Positions 1-31,537 are shown, counted from the first letter of the stretch. The stretch: 64,000 nt of DNA from Mesostigma viride (GCA_009746045.1 RPFO01000225.1:1167090-1231089), one strand, 5' to 3'. The notes: generated by a model from the sequence alone, not told the origin. Made by a program: numbers and translations.

Positions 1-139
1 GGCCTTGGACCGACCCCACTGGGACCCGACCCACTACAAGTCATGCATGTCCAGCATGGCAGGTGGCCAACAGAATCAGAATTGGTACTTGTACTTGCAC
101 ACTGTAGTCTCCTGAAGGTGGTGCTCACCATGGTCCGGT

Positions 140-361
140 CCGTTTTCCCCCACGCGAACATCCGGTCTGACGGAGGATATGGACGGCGCGGCTTTCTTCT
201 CTCCCAACCACCGCCCTGACATCGTTGTTCTGGACTTTGAAGGAGGCGGCCGGCACTTGCTCATTGGCGTTTCTGTGGCTCGCCCCTTGGCTCTAGCTTC
301 ATCAGTGCAGCCATGTGATTGGTGCATCCCAGGCGGCGGGAGCCACGGCGGATCGGGCTGA
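140..361 (+). pseudogene. Retroelement ORF fragment (RT C-terminal region)
   Basis: The plus-strand reading from 179 contains HRPDIVVLDF followed by GGGRHLLIGVSVARPLA. This pattern (RPD, hydrophobic strand, G-rich turn, D/G-V-V-RPLA) resembles the region after the reverse transcriptase domain in algal and plant non-LTR polyproteins. The frame runs only to 361, has no recognisable domain on either side, and no splice sites are evident. I read it as a decayed insertion rather than a gene. The assignment rests on motif resemblance only. Confidence 0.4.
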
Positions 362-964
362 ACGGGCCAGTCGGGCCAAGCTCATGGCCTAATAATGGGG
401 AGAGGATGGTGGCGACCGAGGGAGTGCCCCGAGGAAGGCGGTGTTGGGCGGCCTGAGCGGTGCGGTCGGTAGTGCAGGCCTGCTGGATCTCAGCGTAAGC
501 AACTAAGCATCCTGGAGGGCGCGGTGATGAATGGGTAGGGGCTGGCGGGGTCCAAGAGGTCAGGCGCCGCCCCTCATATCAAATTTTAATAATGCACGGC
601 CAGGTTTAGCTAATGGCCAATGCCACCCCGGTGAGGGCGCACGCTCTCAGGGCCGGCTAGCTAAGCTGCTGCATCGATCGATCCTTTTCTCTCTTCTCTC
701 CATGCCTCTGACAGGGCCCCCCACCTTCTCATATCGACGAGAATCGGCGGCATTTGAAACAAGCTGGTGCCGGAAGGTGCAAGCGCACCATGCATATGGG
801 CTGATACCTAAGGTGCACATACTGCAGCGCAGGTCGATCACCTACGTCAGGACCGGCACTCAACAAGCTGGTGGATCCACCATATGGCACGTGCATGGCC
901 TTACCCAACAGTTGAATTCAACTTTACGTATTTTATCATCGATTGACACATCGTAGCCGTATCA
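362..964. other. Intergenic, nothing recognised
   Basis: No conserved protein, RNA gene or repeat is visible. A 141-codon open frame at 531-956 (plus) has no family resemblance or low-complexity explanation and is most likely chance in GC-rich DNA. Confidence 0.5.
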
Positions 965-999
965 TTACAAATTTAGAGGCAGGATGATTACAATTTACA
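965..999 (-). terminator. Possible polyadenylation signals (TGTAA x3)
   Basis: On the minus strand TGTAA occurs at 999-995, 992-988 and 969-965, about 130-165 nt beyond the stop codon of the CSPP1-like gene. UGUAA is the usual poly(A) signal of chlorophyte algae. The clustering in an AT-richer patch just after a minus-strand stop is suggestive, but a 5-nt motif is weak evidence by itself. Confidence 0.4.
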
Positions 1000-1128
1000 T
1001 TTGCTACTGGGCAGTGTCGCAATATCTTAAGGATACTGCGAACTGAGCTGCTAGCTGAAGACATCCCGATTGTGTGTCACCGGAAGTCATCCATCCCATG
1101 GAGATAAAATCCAGGTACGTAAAATGGG

Positions 1129-4100
1129 TTACCCTACCAACAAAGACTCGGAAACAAGACTGGGCTCTCTTAGGGAGTACGAGGGCGCACCATCCCCATG
1201 TCCCGTATACGGAGGGTAAAGGCTTCCTGTGGGGTTGTCGCCGCGTGCTGTGTAGCTACCTTTCACCCCCTGTCCCAGGCTGACCTGTGGCGACCTGGGC
1301 GGCTTGTGCACATCCGAATGGCCTATGGGCTGCCCCGCATTCGCAAACTGCAGCAGCAGCTGGTCAATCTGGTCGGGGCTGGCCCCGAGGGGCGAGGACA
1401 CCCCCGCCTCCAACGCACGCACATGCGCCGCGTTGTTGAGAAGCCGCTGGTGTGCGCGGGCGTTACTCTCCGCCTCGGCCTGCTCCTGCTTCTTCTGCTC
1501 CAGCGCGTCCAGCAGGCTCAGCTTGTGTTCCGAGCGCTCCTTGATCTCCTCAAAGTCAAACCGGTGGCCGCCTGCCATGCCGCCTGGGGGCCTGCTGGCC
1601 CCTGCCCCCGCCGTGCTGCGTGAGCTGGGCCGCCCGAGGGACGAAGGCGGCCGAGGCGCAGCTGGTGGTGGCCCGTTCCACGCAAGCCCCATGGCCTTGC
1701 GAAGCGCTTGCTCTGAGGGCGTGAGGGGCCGCGTCGATAATGGCCTTTGCGCAGCGATGGCCACGGGATCAAACGAGTCCTGCGGGTTTACCCCCTGTGA
1801 TGCCATCTCGCGAATGGCCCCCGCTACGTCTGGCGCGCCACCCATGAGCGTCGCCGGCTGCCCCGGGAACACGAGCCGGCTGTCCCCCACCAGGGACCGT
1901 CCCAGGTCCAGCTGCGAACCACCCAGCGCTGCCAGGTATTGCTGCTTGGCGGCTGATGACGTGGGGGGGCGCATCGGCTCCTCCCCGACGCCGCCGGCAC
2001 GCGACGTGGGGCGGGCGCTGGGCCCTGATCCCCAGGGCGCGTTGAGGAAGCTCAGCCCGGCGCCGGCAGCCAGATATTGCTCCGACGAAGGCAGCGGCGG
2101 AGTGGGGGGGACCGGTGGATAGCTGCCCCTTGGACGCTGGAACGGTGACTCGAGCACCAACGAGGAGGGGGCGCGTGGCGGCAGAGCATTGCCATACCCA
2201 CCACTCGGCCGAGGCAACCCATGGCCCTCATCCAGCAGGAGGCTGTCGCCCCCCTCCCTTCTGCTGGCGTCCTTCCAGGGCGACGGTGGGCCCGGTGGCT
2301 GCTTGGGTGTCAAGGCCAGCGCCGCCTCGGCCTGCCTCGCGCGCACCGCCTCGCGCAGCTGCACCAGCTCCTTGCTGGCCTGGCTGCTGACCGCCTCCGC
2401 GCTGGCTGCTTTCTCCCGCAATGCCACCATCTCCTCCTCCTGCTTGCGCATCACGCTGCGCAGTGCGTCGCGCTCCTGACGCATCTGCGAACGGATGCTG
2501 TCCAGCTCAGCGACCACCTGGGGAGAACCCAGGGATGAGGTCAACCCCCGATCGCCCTCAACGGGACCCCCTTGCAGGTCAGACGTCCTCAGCGGGGCCG
2601 GAGGCGCGTGCACACCCCCTACGGCGGGACTGGGCACCCGGCGCGTGCTATTGGACACGCGCTGCTCTAACGAGGGGGGCGTCGCGGCGCGGCCACCGAC
2701 AGGCGAGGGCGCCGCGCGCGACCGCTGTGCCACGCGTTCATTGGCTGCGCTCTCCTTCCCCTGCAGGTAGGCGGCCGCCGCGCGCTGACCCTCCTCTTCT
2801 GCTTGCCGCCGTCGGTTGGCCTCCTTGGCACGCTCGTCCTCGGCCTGCATCCTGAACCGCTCCTGCGGGGGCACGAGGCAGGCAGGGCAGAGGGGACAGG
2901 AGGGTGCAAGAGTGTAAGCGACTAGGGTGGCCGCAAGCAACTGCATGCGACTAGAGTGGACATCGCGTGCCTTGGCACGCCCATCGCTAGCACCTGTTTG
3001 GAGCATGGCGTGTTTTGCGTTCCATCGTACGCTTACTGGGGCATGGGAATGCATGCCACACCACACGCCTTGGTTCGTGGCTGGCTATCCGGTTGCTGAT
3101 GGGGCCATGGGCACTGGCACTAGCTTCTTGCCTACTCTAGTGCGAACATGATCGGCAGACTTGCGATCAGGCACAGTCTTGACAGCAGTGCTCATTTTAG
3201 CCCCGGCTGGGAAAGTTGCCAGGGCGGGGCCAGCGCGCCGGCAGGCCATAGAATTGCCGGGCCGGGGAACCTGAGTGCTTAGGTCGGTAGTAAGTACTCA
3301 AGTAGTGACTAGCATCATTTCGGCGCTAAGACTTCAGCGAGTTCACTGCACCTTCGTGTAAGATTTACGACGTTGGTAACTTCTGATGGCTGACACCCAA
3401 CATTGTGGCGGGCGCGAGGCAAGCTGACCCTGAAAAACACTTTCCGGAAGAAAAGCGGATCTTCCAGGGACCCGTGGGTCTCCTCAGCTCTAGAGTGCCA
3501 GGTGCCGGGAACCTGGTGGCTGTCCCCGGCCGCCGGCTTCTGTGATTTGTTGCCGGTGCGGGGCCGGCTGTGCAAACGAGCACTGCTTGAGAGGATCGCG
3601 CTCAACAGCGGCCATGGTTACCAACAACAACAACACCATGTCACGAGGTCACTGCCAATTCCTACATTCGTGGCGAAGCAGGTTGCAACCTGCCTGGCAA
3701 GCAACGAACCAAACACAGGCACACACAAGCAATCCCACCCTCCATCACGAGCCTGGCGTCCAAGCCTATCACTGCCTGTGTCCGAGCTGGTGCGCCTGGC
3801 ACAAGCGCTGTTGCCGCTGACAACTGCTGTCAGCCTGCTGCTCACCCTATGTCAATGCGCCCACATCCACGTGCTCCCTGTCCCCTGGTATCCTCCCAAC
3901 GCAAGGTGACGCGCCCACACCCACCTGCTCCCTCCCCAGCGTGTCCCGCTCCCCCGATATGTTGCCACGCCACCACCTCCTTGCATTCACACAAATACCA
4001 CCCGTTTGTCGTCCATGTGTGTCCGCCCACCTGCTCCCTCTCGAGCCGGTCTCGCTCCGCCTTCTCCTCTGCCCGCTGCCGCTCCCTCTCGGCCTCCTTT

Positions 4101-7100
4101 TGCCGCTTCTTCTCTTCCACTTGCGCCTGCAGCGCTCGCTGGAACTCCTCCTGCTCCCGCTGCTTGGCTGCCATGTCGCCGCGATTCTCCGCGCCGGCCG
4201 TGAACCGTCCATGCCGCACGGGGGGGACCGGGCCAGCTGGCATGGGAGGGCCACCACCCCCATACCCTTGCGGACCGTTGCCCCCCCCCCCATACCCCCC
4301 TCCTTGGGGAGGGCCATCACCGGGGCCACCTCCCCAGGGGCCATCGTTTCCATCATCTTGGTAACGCCCCTGGTTGCTTGGGTCAGGGCGGTAGTCGCGC
4401 GGTGGCTCTTCCTGCGGGCGCGGTGGTGGCGGGGGTGCGGCGTCCGCCCCTCTCCGACCATTCGGCCCCCCCGCCGGCACGCTCCAAGGGTTGTAGTCGC
4501 GGTTCTTGCGCTCCAACTCTCGATCCGCGTCTGCCAGCATCTGCTTCTCCCGCGCCTTCTGCTCCTTCTTCAGCCGGATCTGCTCCTCCAGCGCGTGCGC
4601 GTAGCTGTCCTTCTTCGCGCGGCGCTCGGCGTCAAAGCCATCCTCGTTCCCAAATAAACCTGCCCGCCGGCCCGCAGGGGGACCCGCATGACCACCTACC
4701 CCAGCAGGCGGGGGCCCGTCAGGCCCCCCCCCACGGCCCCCATTTTGCTGCTCCTGCAGCTGCTGCTGTGGCGGCTGCTGTCTATATGGATCCTGTGCCG
4801 GTGGGTACCCCCCATGGGGCAGATAGCCCAGATTGCCTGGCATCATGCCACCACCCCTAGCCAACCCTGCGTCGCCGTAAGGTGGGTAGTTGGCCATGCC
4901 ACCCATGCCCATCCCGGCCCCCATCCCTGCCATGTATGCTTCAGGCCCCAGCATTGCCGCGTGGGGATACGCGGGCGCCATTGGCCAGCCCCCAATGGCA
5001 CCCCTGTACAGCGCAGGGGCAGGGGCAAGGCCGGGAGAGAGAGGGCCCCCAAGCATGCCCGGCACCATGTATGCTGGTGCACGCGGCGGGATGAGCAGCG
5101 GGATGGGCTGAACCATCCCATTGACCACGGGCATGTATCCATCACTCGCAAGCGCGCCAGCTCCCCCCGGCAAAAACTCCGCACCCCCGTTGCCACCCGA
5201 GTAGCCCAGGCCGTATGCGCGGGCCAAGGCATCCGCCGGCGCGGCGGTGGGGGAGGAGGCCGCCGCATGTCGCGGGTCGGCGTAACCAGGGGCGGCCTCT
5301 TGCGGCGGCGGTGCTGCGTTCCGAGCGTCGTCCCTCGCTGGTTGGCTGGGAATGCCGAGGCGCTGCCGCAGCGAGGGCAACGGCATGCAAGCAGACCAGA
5401 GAAAGCACAGGCACGTGGCGAGGAAGGGACAACGCCAGCGCCAACAACAGGACAAGGCGCCGGTGGCTTGTCAGGCATGCATGCAGACAGGTAGGCAAGG
5501 ACAGGGATGTCCCTGGTAAGCGATCCTCCAGGCCACCGAGGCCACCGCTGGGGCCATAAGAAAATGACTTGTTAGCGCAAAGGATGGCCCCGGCTTATCC
5601 GGTTCGCTGACTACGCTTGAGGATGGCTAAAGTGATCTCCCCCCCGCCCCCCGCACACACACCTTCCGTGCACCTCGACCAAGCACACGAGGGTGCCACG
5701 CCTCCCCTTCCCCATCTTATACAATCATCATGACCCGCACAGCCGCACAGACACGTCCACCATTCGCCACAACCGGTTGCTTGGACGCCATGTTCTATGT
5801 GCCCCGTGCCATCCCTACTGATCGTGCGCACGCGTGGACGAATCATGCCCTCGTGTGAGAGACACATCGCTACATGCTTTTGCATTAGGTACTTGAAAAA
5901 TCTTGCTAAACGTGGTGAAAAAAAAGCGGTAGACAAGCGTGAGAAGGATACTCCCATTCTGCACCCATGAGGTGAGTGGGCACGGAGCGCATGGGCACTG
6001 CGGGTGTGGGCATGGGAGTGCGGATACTTAGTGTGTGGGTCTTTGCGTGTGCGTGTGCGGCATGAGCATACATGGGCATGCATGCACGTATGATTGTGTG
6101 TGCGCGCATGTGTGTGTGTGTGTGTGCGTGCATGCATGCATGCATGTGCGTGTGTGGGGGGGGTGGGGGGCGCCCACCTCGGCTCGATCGCGCCGCTTCT
6201 TCTCTTCTCGCTCTGCGATCTGCCGCTCTGCACCGACAACAGAGCGCACGTGGGCCAGATGAGGAGCGGCCGCCAGCGACCCATGCAGGTGTGCGGCTTT
6301 TTTCATGGGGTGTCAGCCAGAAGCAGGCAGTGCGCCAAGGCAGGTGGCAACAAGGCACGCAGAGGGGTACAGCTGGCTACTACGCCGGTCTGCCTATGAA
6401 ACTGAACAGACAGAACGTAGGATCCAGCAAGGAGTGGCTCGCTGCACGCTTCACGGAGCATGTGGTGGTGTTGGGTGCCATGGACAGTCCCCACTTGTTG
6501 ACAAGGCACACACGGCCTCATACCAGCGATTCTGCTTGCCCTCGCAAACCAGCTTGACAGCCATCCGTACATCGCACGCCGATGACATCTGGTGGGCACC
6601 ACGCGGGCCAGGCTGCGCGGATGTAGACCGCCCAGCAAGCCATGGCATGTGCGCACGGGGACCAGAAGAGGAAAAGTGGCCAGCCGCAATCGATGCACCC
6701 ACCGAGTTCTTCGGCGTACTGGTTCTTCTTGCGCTGCTTGTCGTCTGGACCGCCGCCCACGCCAGGGTAGGCGCCCGCCCCCGCGACCTGCGCCACCACA
6801 CAACATCCACCGTTTGCACCCACCATGGAATAAGCACCGCCCACGCGCCCACCCCTTTTTGACCATCGCCCATGGCGCACACCCACCACATGGACCGACC
6901 ACGTGCCGCATGCAATATCCCAGGGACGCGCAGCCAAGCGAGCGCGCACATAAAAGGGAGAAAGGGAGTACGTGGGGTGACGAGCAGGTGTGTGGCCGTG
7001 GGGCTCTGTCGGGTGCGCTGGCTGTGTGGGCACAGGCCATCCACATCACTTCCCAGTCGGCGTGCAAAATATCCCATGGCAGGGGGGGGGCAGCGCACAC

Positions 7101-9146
7101 ACGCATCAGCTTGGACAGGAAATGGCCCTTTTTCTGCTTGGCAATTCTCACAAGCCCAGGCAAGGACGGGCCACTCTAGGCACAAGCATGTGGGAGCGCG
7201 GGTGGCACAAGCGCGAGGGAGCGCGGGAGGCAGGCATGACCAAGCCACGGCCGGTGCTGTGGATCTGCTATAGGGCGTGTGTGCAGGCACATCATGTGAG
7301 GGCAGTAGCTATAGTAGACGCCGCAACAAGGGGCAGAGGACACGCTTACCTTGGGGGCCAGCGGCTGTCTTTGCGCGCCGTCGGCTGCCGCGGTGTCTGG
7401 TGGCGTAGGGACCAAGGACACACACAAGGGCATGGCATGCATGGATGGTCACGCTAGGACGGCCGTGAGGGCTCGCATTGCGGCCATAGCCCATGCCCTG
7501 GTGAGGCACGTGCAAGAACATAGCTCAGAAAGATGACAGGTGAATGTCACATGGCAGGTGACTCGTGCGCCAAGCGTTCATGAGGGGCATCAAATGGCTG
7601 CTGGTAAGGACACATCCGACAGGCATGTCTTACGAAGCTCCTGCCAGGGCATGCGGATGTCAGGTTGACCTATATGCTACCTTCCGCCGTCACATGGGAC
7701 CCATCACCCACCTGTTACCGGCCCATCGGCTTGCCCGCCCCCTCCCCGGTTGCGCTTGGCCGCTTCTTTCTGACAACAGGAGCAAATGCCAGCCATTCAA
7801 CAGACGCAGGGGGAAGAATGTCAGCCCTCTGAACGCATGCCATGGGCCACCAGAAAGCAGGCAGTGCAAAGGCATGCATGCACACAGGTGATTCAACGGG
7901 GGATACTCGGATACGGCTGAGGCGATGCCAGGTAGCTACCCTCTCCCCCCCCCCCCCCTCCTCCATATACCTACACACACGCACACGCACCTCAGCGAGG
8001 AACTTGTTGTACTCTGCCTGTCGCTCCACCCTCAGCCGCTCCCTCTCCTGCTGCTTGTGGTCGTTGGCGGCGCCAAAGCCGCGCGCCTCTTCGGGCACCG
8101 CTGCAGCATCAGGCAAGAATAACCGGTGAAAAAAGGAAATGGCCACAGTGAGAACTTTGTAGCTCCAAGTAAAGCTAAGTAAAGCTAAGTAGAGCTAAGT
8201 AGAGCTAAATAGAGCTGAGCAGAGCTATGTAGAGCTATGTAGAGCTGAGCAGGAGAAGGGAAGTACAACAGTGATGGTGAGAAAAGGCAGCTATGACACA
8301 GCCAGGGTTATGGTGTCTGCTGACATTAAGAGTTGATTTATGACAAGGGATTGAAACGTTGGTACACAAGCAGGACGTGCAGAAATACAGCTAACAATGT
8401 ACATGGTCATGCATGCACCTGCATTCCAGCAGTCATGCTAGGATAGCTAGAAGCTCCTCACAACTAATCAGCCCAGCTTAGATTGAGTTTTTGTCAGCAA
8501 GCCTGGAGAATGGTTGCCATGTCCGACAGGCAGAAAGGATCACCCTTGATTGTTGCTGCCTGCCAGTGGGGAAGGCAACTTCCCACGCAACAGCTCTTTG
8601 CAGGTACAAATGGATTGAGGCATATGAAACACACGCAGACTCGACGAGATGCGCACTTACACCCGGGCTAGAAGGATAACAGCGAGAAAACAACGATCAC
8701 ACTAGTAGCAACCCATTATTATTCATCCTTTTACTAGCCTGGAAGTATCACTACTTGGGAAGCTGTACGTTCACACGGAGCACCTAGAATCCTAATCGAC
8801 AAAAAAAGGGAACGATGTAGAGAGCGATTGTTCAACACTCAACGCTCAGTGGCAACGTCGAACAAACATGTTTCGTGATTCACTTAATGGGCGCTGAGGT
8901 TGTACATGCTCACCAAAGAAATCTTGTCCTGCCTGCAACGCACGGTGCAGGTAAAAGAGCTGCCGGTACCCATAGCCAAGGGTTTTCTCCTACTTACTTA
9001 CCATATCCATCCGCAGGTTCCTGTCGATACTCGGGTTCCGCTCGGCGAGGAGGGTTGTCGATGGGCGGGTAAGAACGTGTGAATTGACCTCTTTTAGGCA
9101 CATCTGCGTTTGAGTCCCCGTCAACGCCCCATGGCGGCCGCACCAT
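1129..9146 (-). CDS. CSPP1: CSPP1-like centrosome/cilium coiled-coil protein, 8 exons
   Basis: Exons in order: 9146-9002, 8100-7991, 7769-7712, 7396-7350, 6787-6703, 6227-6178, 5362-4031, 2862-1129. They give 3561 nt, 1186 aa, close to the animal long CSPP1 isoform. All introns are GT-AG and phases match throughout; the 58-nt exon 3 was found because exons 2 and 4 do not join in phase without it. The CSPP signature is a repeated tyrosine-led charged helix: QAEYNKFLAEKEAAK (about residues 75-90), YAEELERQIAEREEKKRR (about 143-160), YAHALEEQIRLKKEQK (about 418) ending in NPWS, as in CSPP1. More E/K/R coiled coil follows around 565-650 and 1045-1095. Between the helices lies Gly/Pro/Met-rich disordered sequence. 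In animals CSPP1 binds microtubules at centrosomes and ciliary tips; the same role at the flagellar base or tip is inferred here. The start ATG has an ACCATGG context, but the frame stays open about 60 nt upstream, so an earlier exon is possible. Confidence 0.72.
6030..6177. repeat. TG/CA- and GCAT-rich simple repeat in CSPP1-like intron 6
   Basis: On the sense (minus) strand this tract starts right at the donor of exon 6 (GAG|GTGGGC). It runs through poly-C, ACACAC and repeated GCATGCAT, then further TG/CA-rich sequence. It is intronic. Confidence 0.8.
8158..8248. repeat. 10-nt tandem repeat in CSPP1-like intron 1
   Basis: About nine degenerate copies of an AGCTAAGTAA/AGCTAAGTAG-type decamer lie near the 3' end of intron 1 (8101-9001). 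No coding potential. Confidence 0.8.
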
Positions 9147-9779
9147 GGTTGATATACGAAAAGCAACCTCGTCACGTACGAAACCGTAAGAGAGGTCTCA
9201 TGCTGCAGGAACTAACATCTGGGATTTGCTGCTTGGGGGAAGCATAATCTCAAAAACTGTCTCGCAACCGCAGGCGAAGGCCAAGGGGACATGAGACCAT
9301 GCACGTATTGCTGAAGGTATGCAATAGATGTCGGGATGAAGCCCCCTAAACCTCACAAGGTCATTGTAATGCCAGCCATATACGCAGCCGTCGACATTTT
9401 TTAATGACCAGATCGCCTTTATCTACGTACAACTTCCTGCACCCGGTTACCGTGATCCTCCACACCACATTCCCACATCCTGCAGAGCACCACCGGCCTG
9501 CCAGCCCCTTCGATGGAAAGCTTTACAAGAAAGCTGCAGTCTACGCCCGCAATATCCGAAGACGGCTTCTTAAAGCGTAAATTTAGCATCCATTTTCGAT
9601 CAAAAATCATCTCCTTTGCTAACCGACGTATTTCTCCAAGGGTCGTGCCCGATCCGAAAATAATAACTAGAATGGAGCATTGTCGATGAACGAGCTGCTG
9701 ACAAACGAGCACAGGTTAATGGCCGTTTGTAAGGAATCTAAGGTCGATCGCCGTATAGTATGGTACGGTGCAGTGTGAA

Positions 9780-9812
<33 letters not shown>

Positions 9813-10371
9813 GTCCCACGCCGCACATAAGCAGCAGAGAGAATCTACAGTATAGTGTAAATGTGAGTCTTCATCAGATTCCAATTATGATATATCTCAG
9901 GAATAGTTGTAACACGGTACAGGTAGTACCGTGTAGTTGAAATACGGTTGATATTAGCTTGCCAGCAGTTAGCCCGAAGGAAATGGCTTCCCAATGGTAA
10001 TAAACAACACCCATTTCCCCGGAAAATGGCTTCCCAAGGTGACAGCCTGCAACAGCACGTTTTCTGGAATTTCTGTCCTGGTCTGTGGTTCGTGTATTTG
10101 GCACGAGCAATCAACACTGGGCGAGCAGAGCTCGTCTCCATATCCTTCGTAACCACGACAAAGGGTCGCAATCGTTCTCATTAAAAATCAAAACTCCATT
10201 TGGGAGTGCAGGAGAATCAACAAGGAGGGCTCTGTGGTCACGGCTTCTTCCCGTCAGTGTTCATCCGTGGCTGGCCAGTCTTTGGTTTATCCCGATTGTC
10301 GCTTGATGTGCGACTTCTCAACCAGCAGTGACGCAACCTGCCCTTGCTCGTAAAAGTAGTTGCATTCCAAA
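9147..10371. promoter_or_regulatory. Divergent intergenic region, CSPP1-like / PRP28
   Basis: The two ATG codons lie head to head 1.2 kb apart, so both promoters should be in this AT-richer stretch. No clear TATA box could be fixed. A minus-strand open frame of 97 codons at 9419-9712 matches nothing I recognise. The phrase AAATGGCTTCCCAA occurs twice, at about 9980 and 10024, as a direct repeat. The placement of regulatory function is inference from gene orientation. Confidence 0.45.
9779..9812. repeat. (GTT)n microsatellite
   Basis: About eleven uninterrupted GTT triplets in the intergenic region upstream of PRP28. Confidence 0.95.
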
Positions 10372-29238
<18,867 letters not shown>

Positions 29239-29750
29239 GCACACATCTATGGGGGCACAGCGAGTGGCCGCACATACGACAACCCGGCAGCGCCCCCGCT
29301 CATGGAAATGGGTGCTTGTACTTCCATTGTTGGTTGCATGCGCATTGCATGACAACGCCATGCACTCTTACAAGTTGTGCTCATCCAGGCACTCGTTGCA
29401 CCGGGCATTCAAGATGTTTACTACTCGACGGAGCTAGTTTGGTAGCGCTCTGCCCACAGCTGACATGGGTTGGAAACTTACTGGCGGCCATTTGTCAGTT
29501 CGCCCGCCACATGCCCAAGGGTAGGGTGGTTCATCATCGCCAGCGCAGTTGCAGCGTAGCATGGCTGCCTCCAGGTGTGGCTGGACCTCCAGTCCGTGCA
29601 CCAGCTGCAGATAAGTCCGGGCTGAGAGACACCAGCACAAAACACTGGGCTTAAAGTCATTGGATATAGATTCCTACTCAGGGGGTCCCAAGAACAACTG
29701 CATCATGCAGGTGTCAAAGCGCATTCTGTAAAGTCAATACCACTACCATC
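29239..29750. other. PRP28 3' UTR / intergenic
   Basis: No conserved frame or repeat is visible. A TGTAA at about 29727 is the first plus-strand candidate for an algal poly(A) signal after the stop, but it is about 490 nt away and lies at the edge of the LINE. Confidence 0.4.
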
Positions 29751-29887
29751 CATTAAAAAATTAAAATTAAATTATAACATGCCTCCGTGGGGAGGTCATG
29801 TAGCACATATTCCATGATGGATGGGGTGGAGGAAGCCGCGTGGTCGAACTATACTAACGCTAGGCTATCTAGAAAATCCTAACTACA

Positions 29888-31537
29888 CTACTCATCAAAA
29901 CGCCTCCTCCGCTTGGGGGGAGGTGGCTTGCCCACAGGGTCGGGCGTGTGCGCCTTGACAATCTTCTTCCACCGCGTCTTGTCCTGCATGACAGTCCAAA
30001 GACGGGAGAGAGAGTGTATGCGGTGCTCAAACTGGGCTGGGACCACTAGGTCGTCCAGCAACATCTGAACGTAGTTGGTGACAGGTTTCCCTACCCTTTT
30101 GGGAATGTCCGCGGGGCCAGGCCAGGTCAGAATATGCCGCCCTGGCTGGCCAAGCCGCTGGGGGCCGGCCAGACCAAGGGTGGTGTCGACCTGGCTAGTG
30201 CGGGCAAGGTGTCCTACAAATGCTATCCTACGCTGCCTAATCTCGTCCGAAACACGAGGCATGCCATGATACAAAGACTCTGATGACGGACGCTCGGAAA
30301 AACCTACGTTAAGGACCTGCCGGAGCATCCTGTAAACTGTGCCGTCGAGCCGAGCTGCCAGTTTGGGTGGGAGGGTCCACGCCTCGGCGCCATACGTGAG
30401 CACCGTGAGGACGAGGACCTTGAAGAGCATGCGTTTGCGGTGCCCGTCCAGGCCCTTCGAGCGCCAGTAAGGTGTGAGCGAACGGAGCTTGGCCCAGGCG
30501 AGGGCGATGCGGGTGTCCACATCGTCGTCGGTGTCAGGAAGCCAGCTCCCCAACAGCTTGAAGCGGTCGCGGAACGGGACCTCCGTCCCGTCGAGCAGGC
30601 GCGGCAGCGGTGGTTTACTGGAGGCCCCTATCACCATCGCCTCAGTCTTGACACTAATCTCCAACCCCACCGCCCGCGCCTCCAGGCCCAGGCAGTCCAG
30701 CCAGGTCTGAATGTGCTCGGGGCTCTCGATGAGGGTGGTATCATCCGCATAAATCAGGTCGGCAAGGCGGTACCCCGGTCTAACCCCGCCGTGCTCTTTC
30801 ACGTTAAGGATGTCCAAGCCTGGCTCGAACCCCTTAAGAGCAGTAAAGCGCGCACGTGCCCGGCGCATGACGTGATCCACGACAATAATGAACAGGTATG
30901 GGGACAGGACACAACCTTGCCACACCCCGTGGTGAAGGGGGAATGGTGGAGTGGTGCCCTCCGCAGTCCGCACTACTGCCTGTGAGCCCTCATACAGTCG
31001 GCGAATGGCAGCAATAAACGCAGGTGGTACCCGATCCAGAGCTAGGATGGCCCAAAGAGCCTCCCAGAGAACCGTGTCAAAGGCCTTGATATAGTCAACA
31101 AAAATGAAGACCAGCGGCAAACTGTCAGGGGGAAGTCGACGCACCTCCTCCATCAACCGGCGCGCGACAAACACAGCCATGACAGTGTTACGACCACTAC
31201 GGAAACCCATCTGAGACTCACCCAGGTGTGGGTCCAGCGCGGCGCGGAGCCTGTGCAGCATCATGCGCATGAAGACCTTCAGCGCGGCGCTCTGGAGGCA
31301 GACACCCCGGTAGTTGCCGGGGTCAGCAGCAGAGCCCTTCTTGTACAGCATGACGCGGATGGCCGTCTGCCACTCAGCAGGCGGAGGCTCGTCAGAGAGC
31401 AGGACACGGTTGCAGAACGCCAGCAGAAGATCCCTAACCGCCAGATCAGGGGTCTTCAGCAGCTCAGCAGAAAGGTGGTCGGCACCGACCGCTGCATCGT
31501 ACCGCAGGCGAGCAAGGGCGCCGTCCAATTCCTCCAA
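29888..31537 (-). CDS. LINE reverse transcriptase ORF
   Basis: About 549 codons. Motifs in order: FVDYIKAFDTVLW (palm motif A), HHGVWQGCVLSPYLF (motif B), LIYADDTTLI with the catalytic YADD (motif C), then a thumb and the GHLARTSQV region typical of non-LTR RT C-termini. It should synthesise cDNA by target-primed reverse transcription. The catalytic aspartates are intact. Upstream it overlaps the endonuclease frame but in a different phase: the true reading continues upstream through a C-run at about 31543-31548 where one base appears to be missing. The starting codon shown is therefore an artefact of the break. Confidence 0.88.
   Translation of the reverse strand: MEELDGALARLRYDAAVGADHLSAELLKTPDLAVRDLLLAFCNRVLLSDEPPPAEWQTAIRVMLYKKGSAADPGNYRGVCLQSAALKVFMRMMLHRLRAALDPHLGESQMGFRSGRNTVMAVFVARRLMEEVRRLPPDSLPLVFIFVDYIKAFDTVLWEALWAILALDRVPPAFIAAIRRLYEGSQAVVRTAEGTTPPFPLHHGVWQGCVLSPYLFIIVVDHVMRRARARFTALKGFEPGLDILNVKEHGGVRPGYRLADLIYADDTTLIESPEHIQTWLDCLGLEARAVGLEISVKTEAMVIGASSKPPLPRLLDGTEVPFRDRFKLLGSWLPDTDDDVDTRIALAWAKLRSLTPYWRSKGLDGHRKRMLFKVLVLTVLTYGAEAWTLPPKLAARLDGTVYRMLRQVLNVGFSERPSSESLYHGMPRVSDEIRQRRIAFVGHLARTSQVDTTLGLAGPQRLGQPGRHILTWPGPADIPKRVGKPVTNYVQMLLDDLVVPAQFEHRIHSLSRLWTVMQDKTRWKKIVKAHTPDPVGKPPPPKRRRRFDE

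Noticed and set aside
531-956. 141-codon plus-strand frame
   Set aside because: No similarity, no splice context; chance length for GC-rich DNA.
7309-7521. Possible extra CSPP1-like exon (GMGYGRNASPHGRPS)
   Set aside because: It has a fair acceptor but no good donor and breaks the phase, whereas the 7712-7769 exon satisfies both splice sites and phase.
9419-9712. 97-codon minus-strand frame upstream of the CSPP1-like gene
   Set aside because: Not recognised, not in phase with a splice junction to the first CSPP1-like exon, so not annotated as coding; a transposon fragment remains possible.
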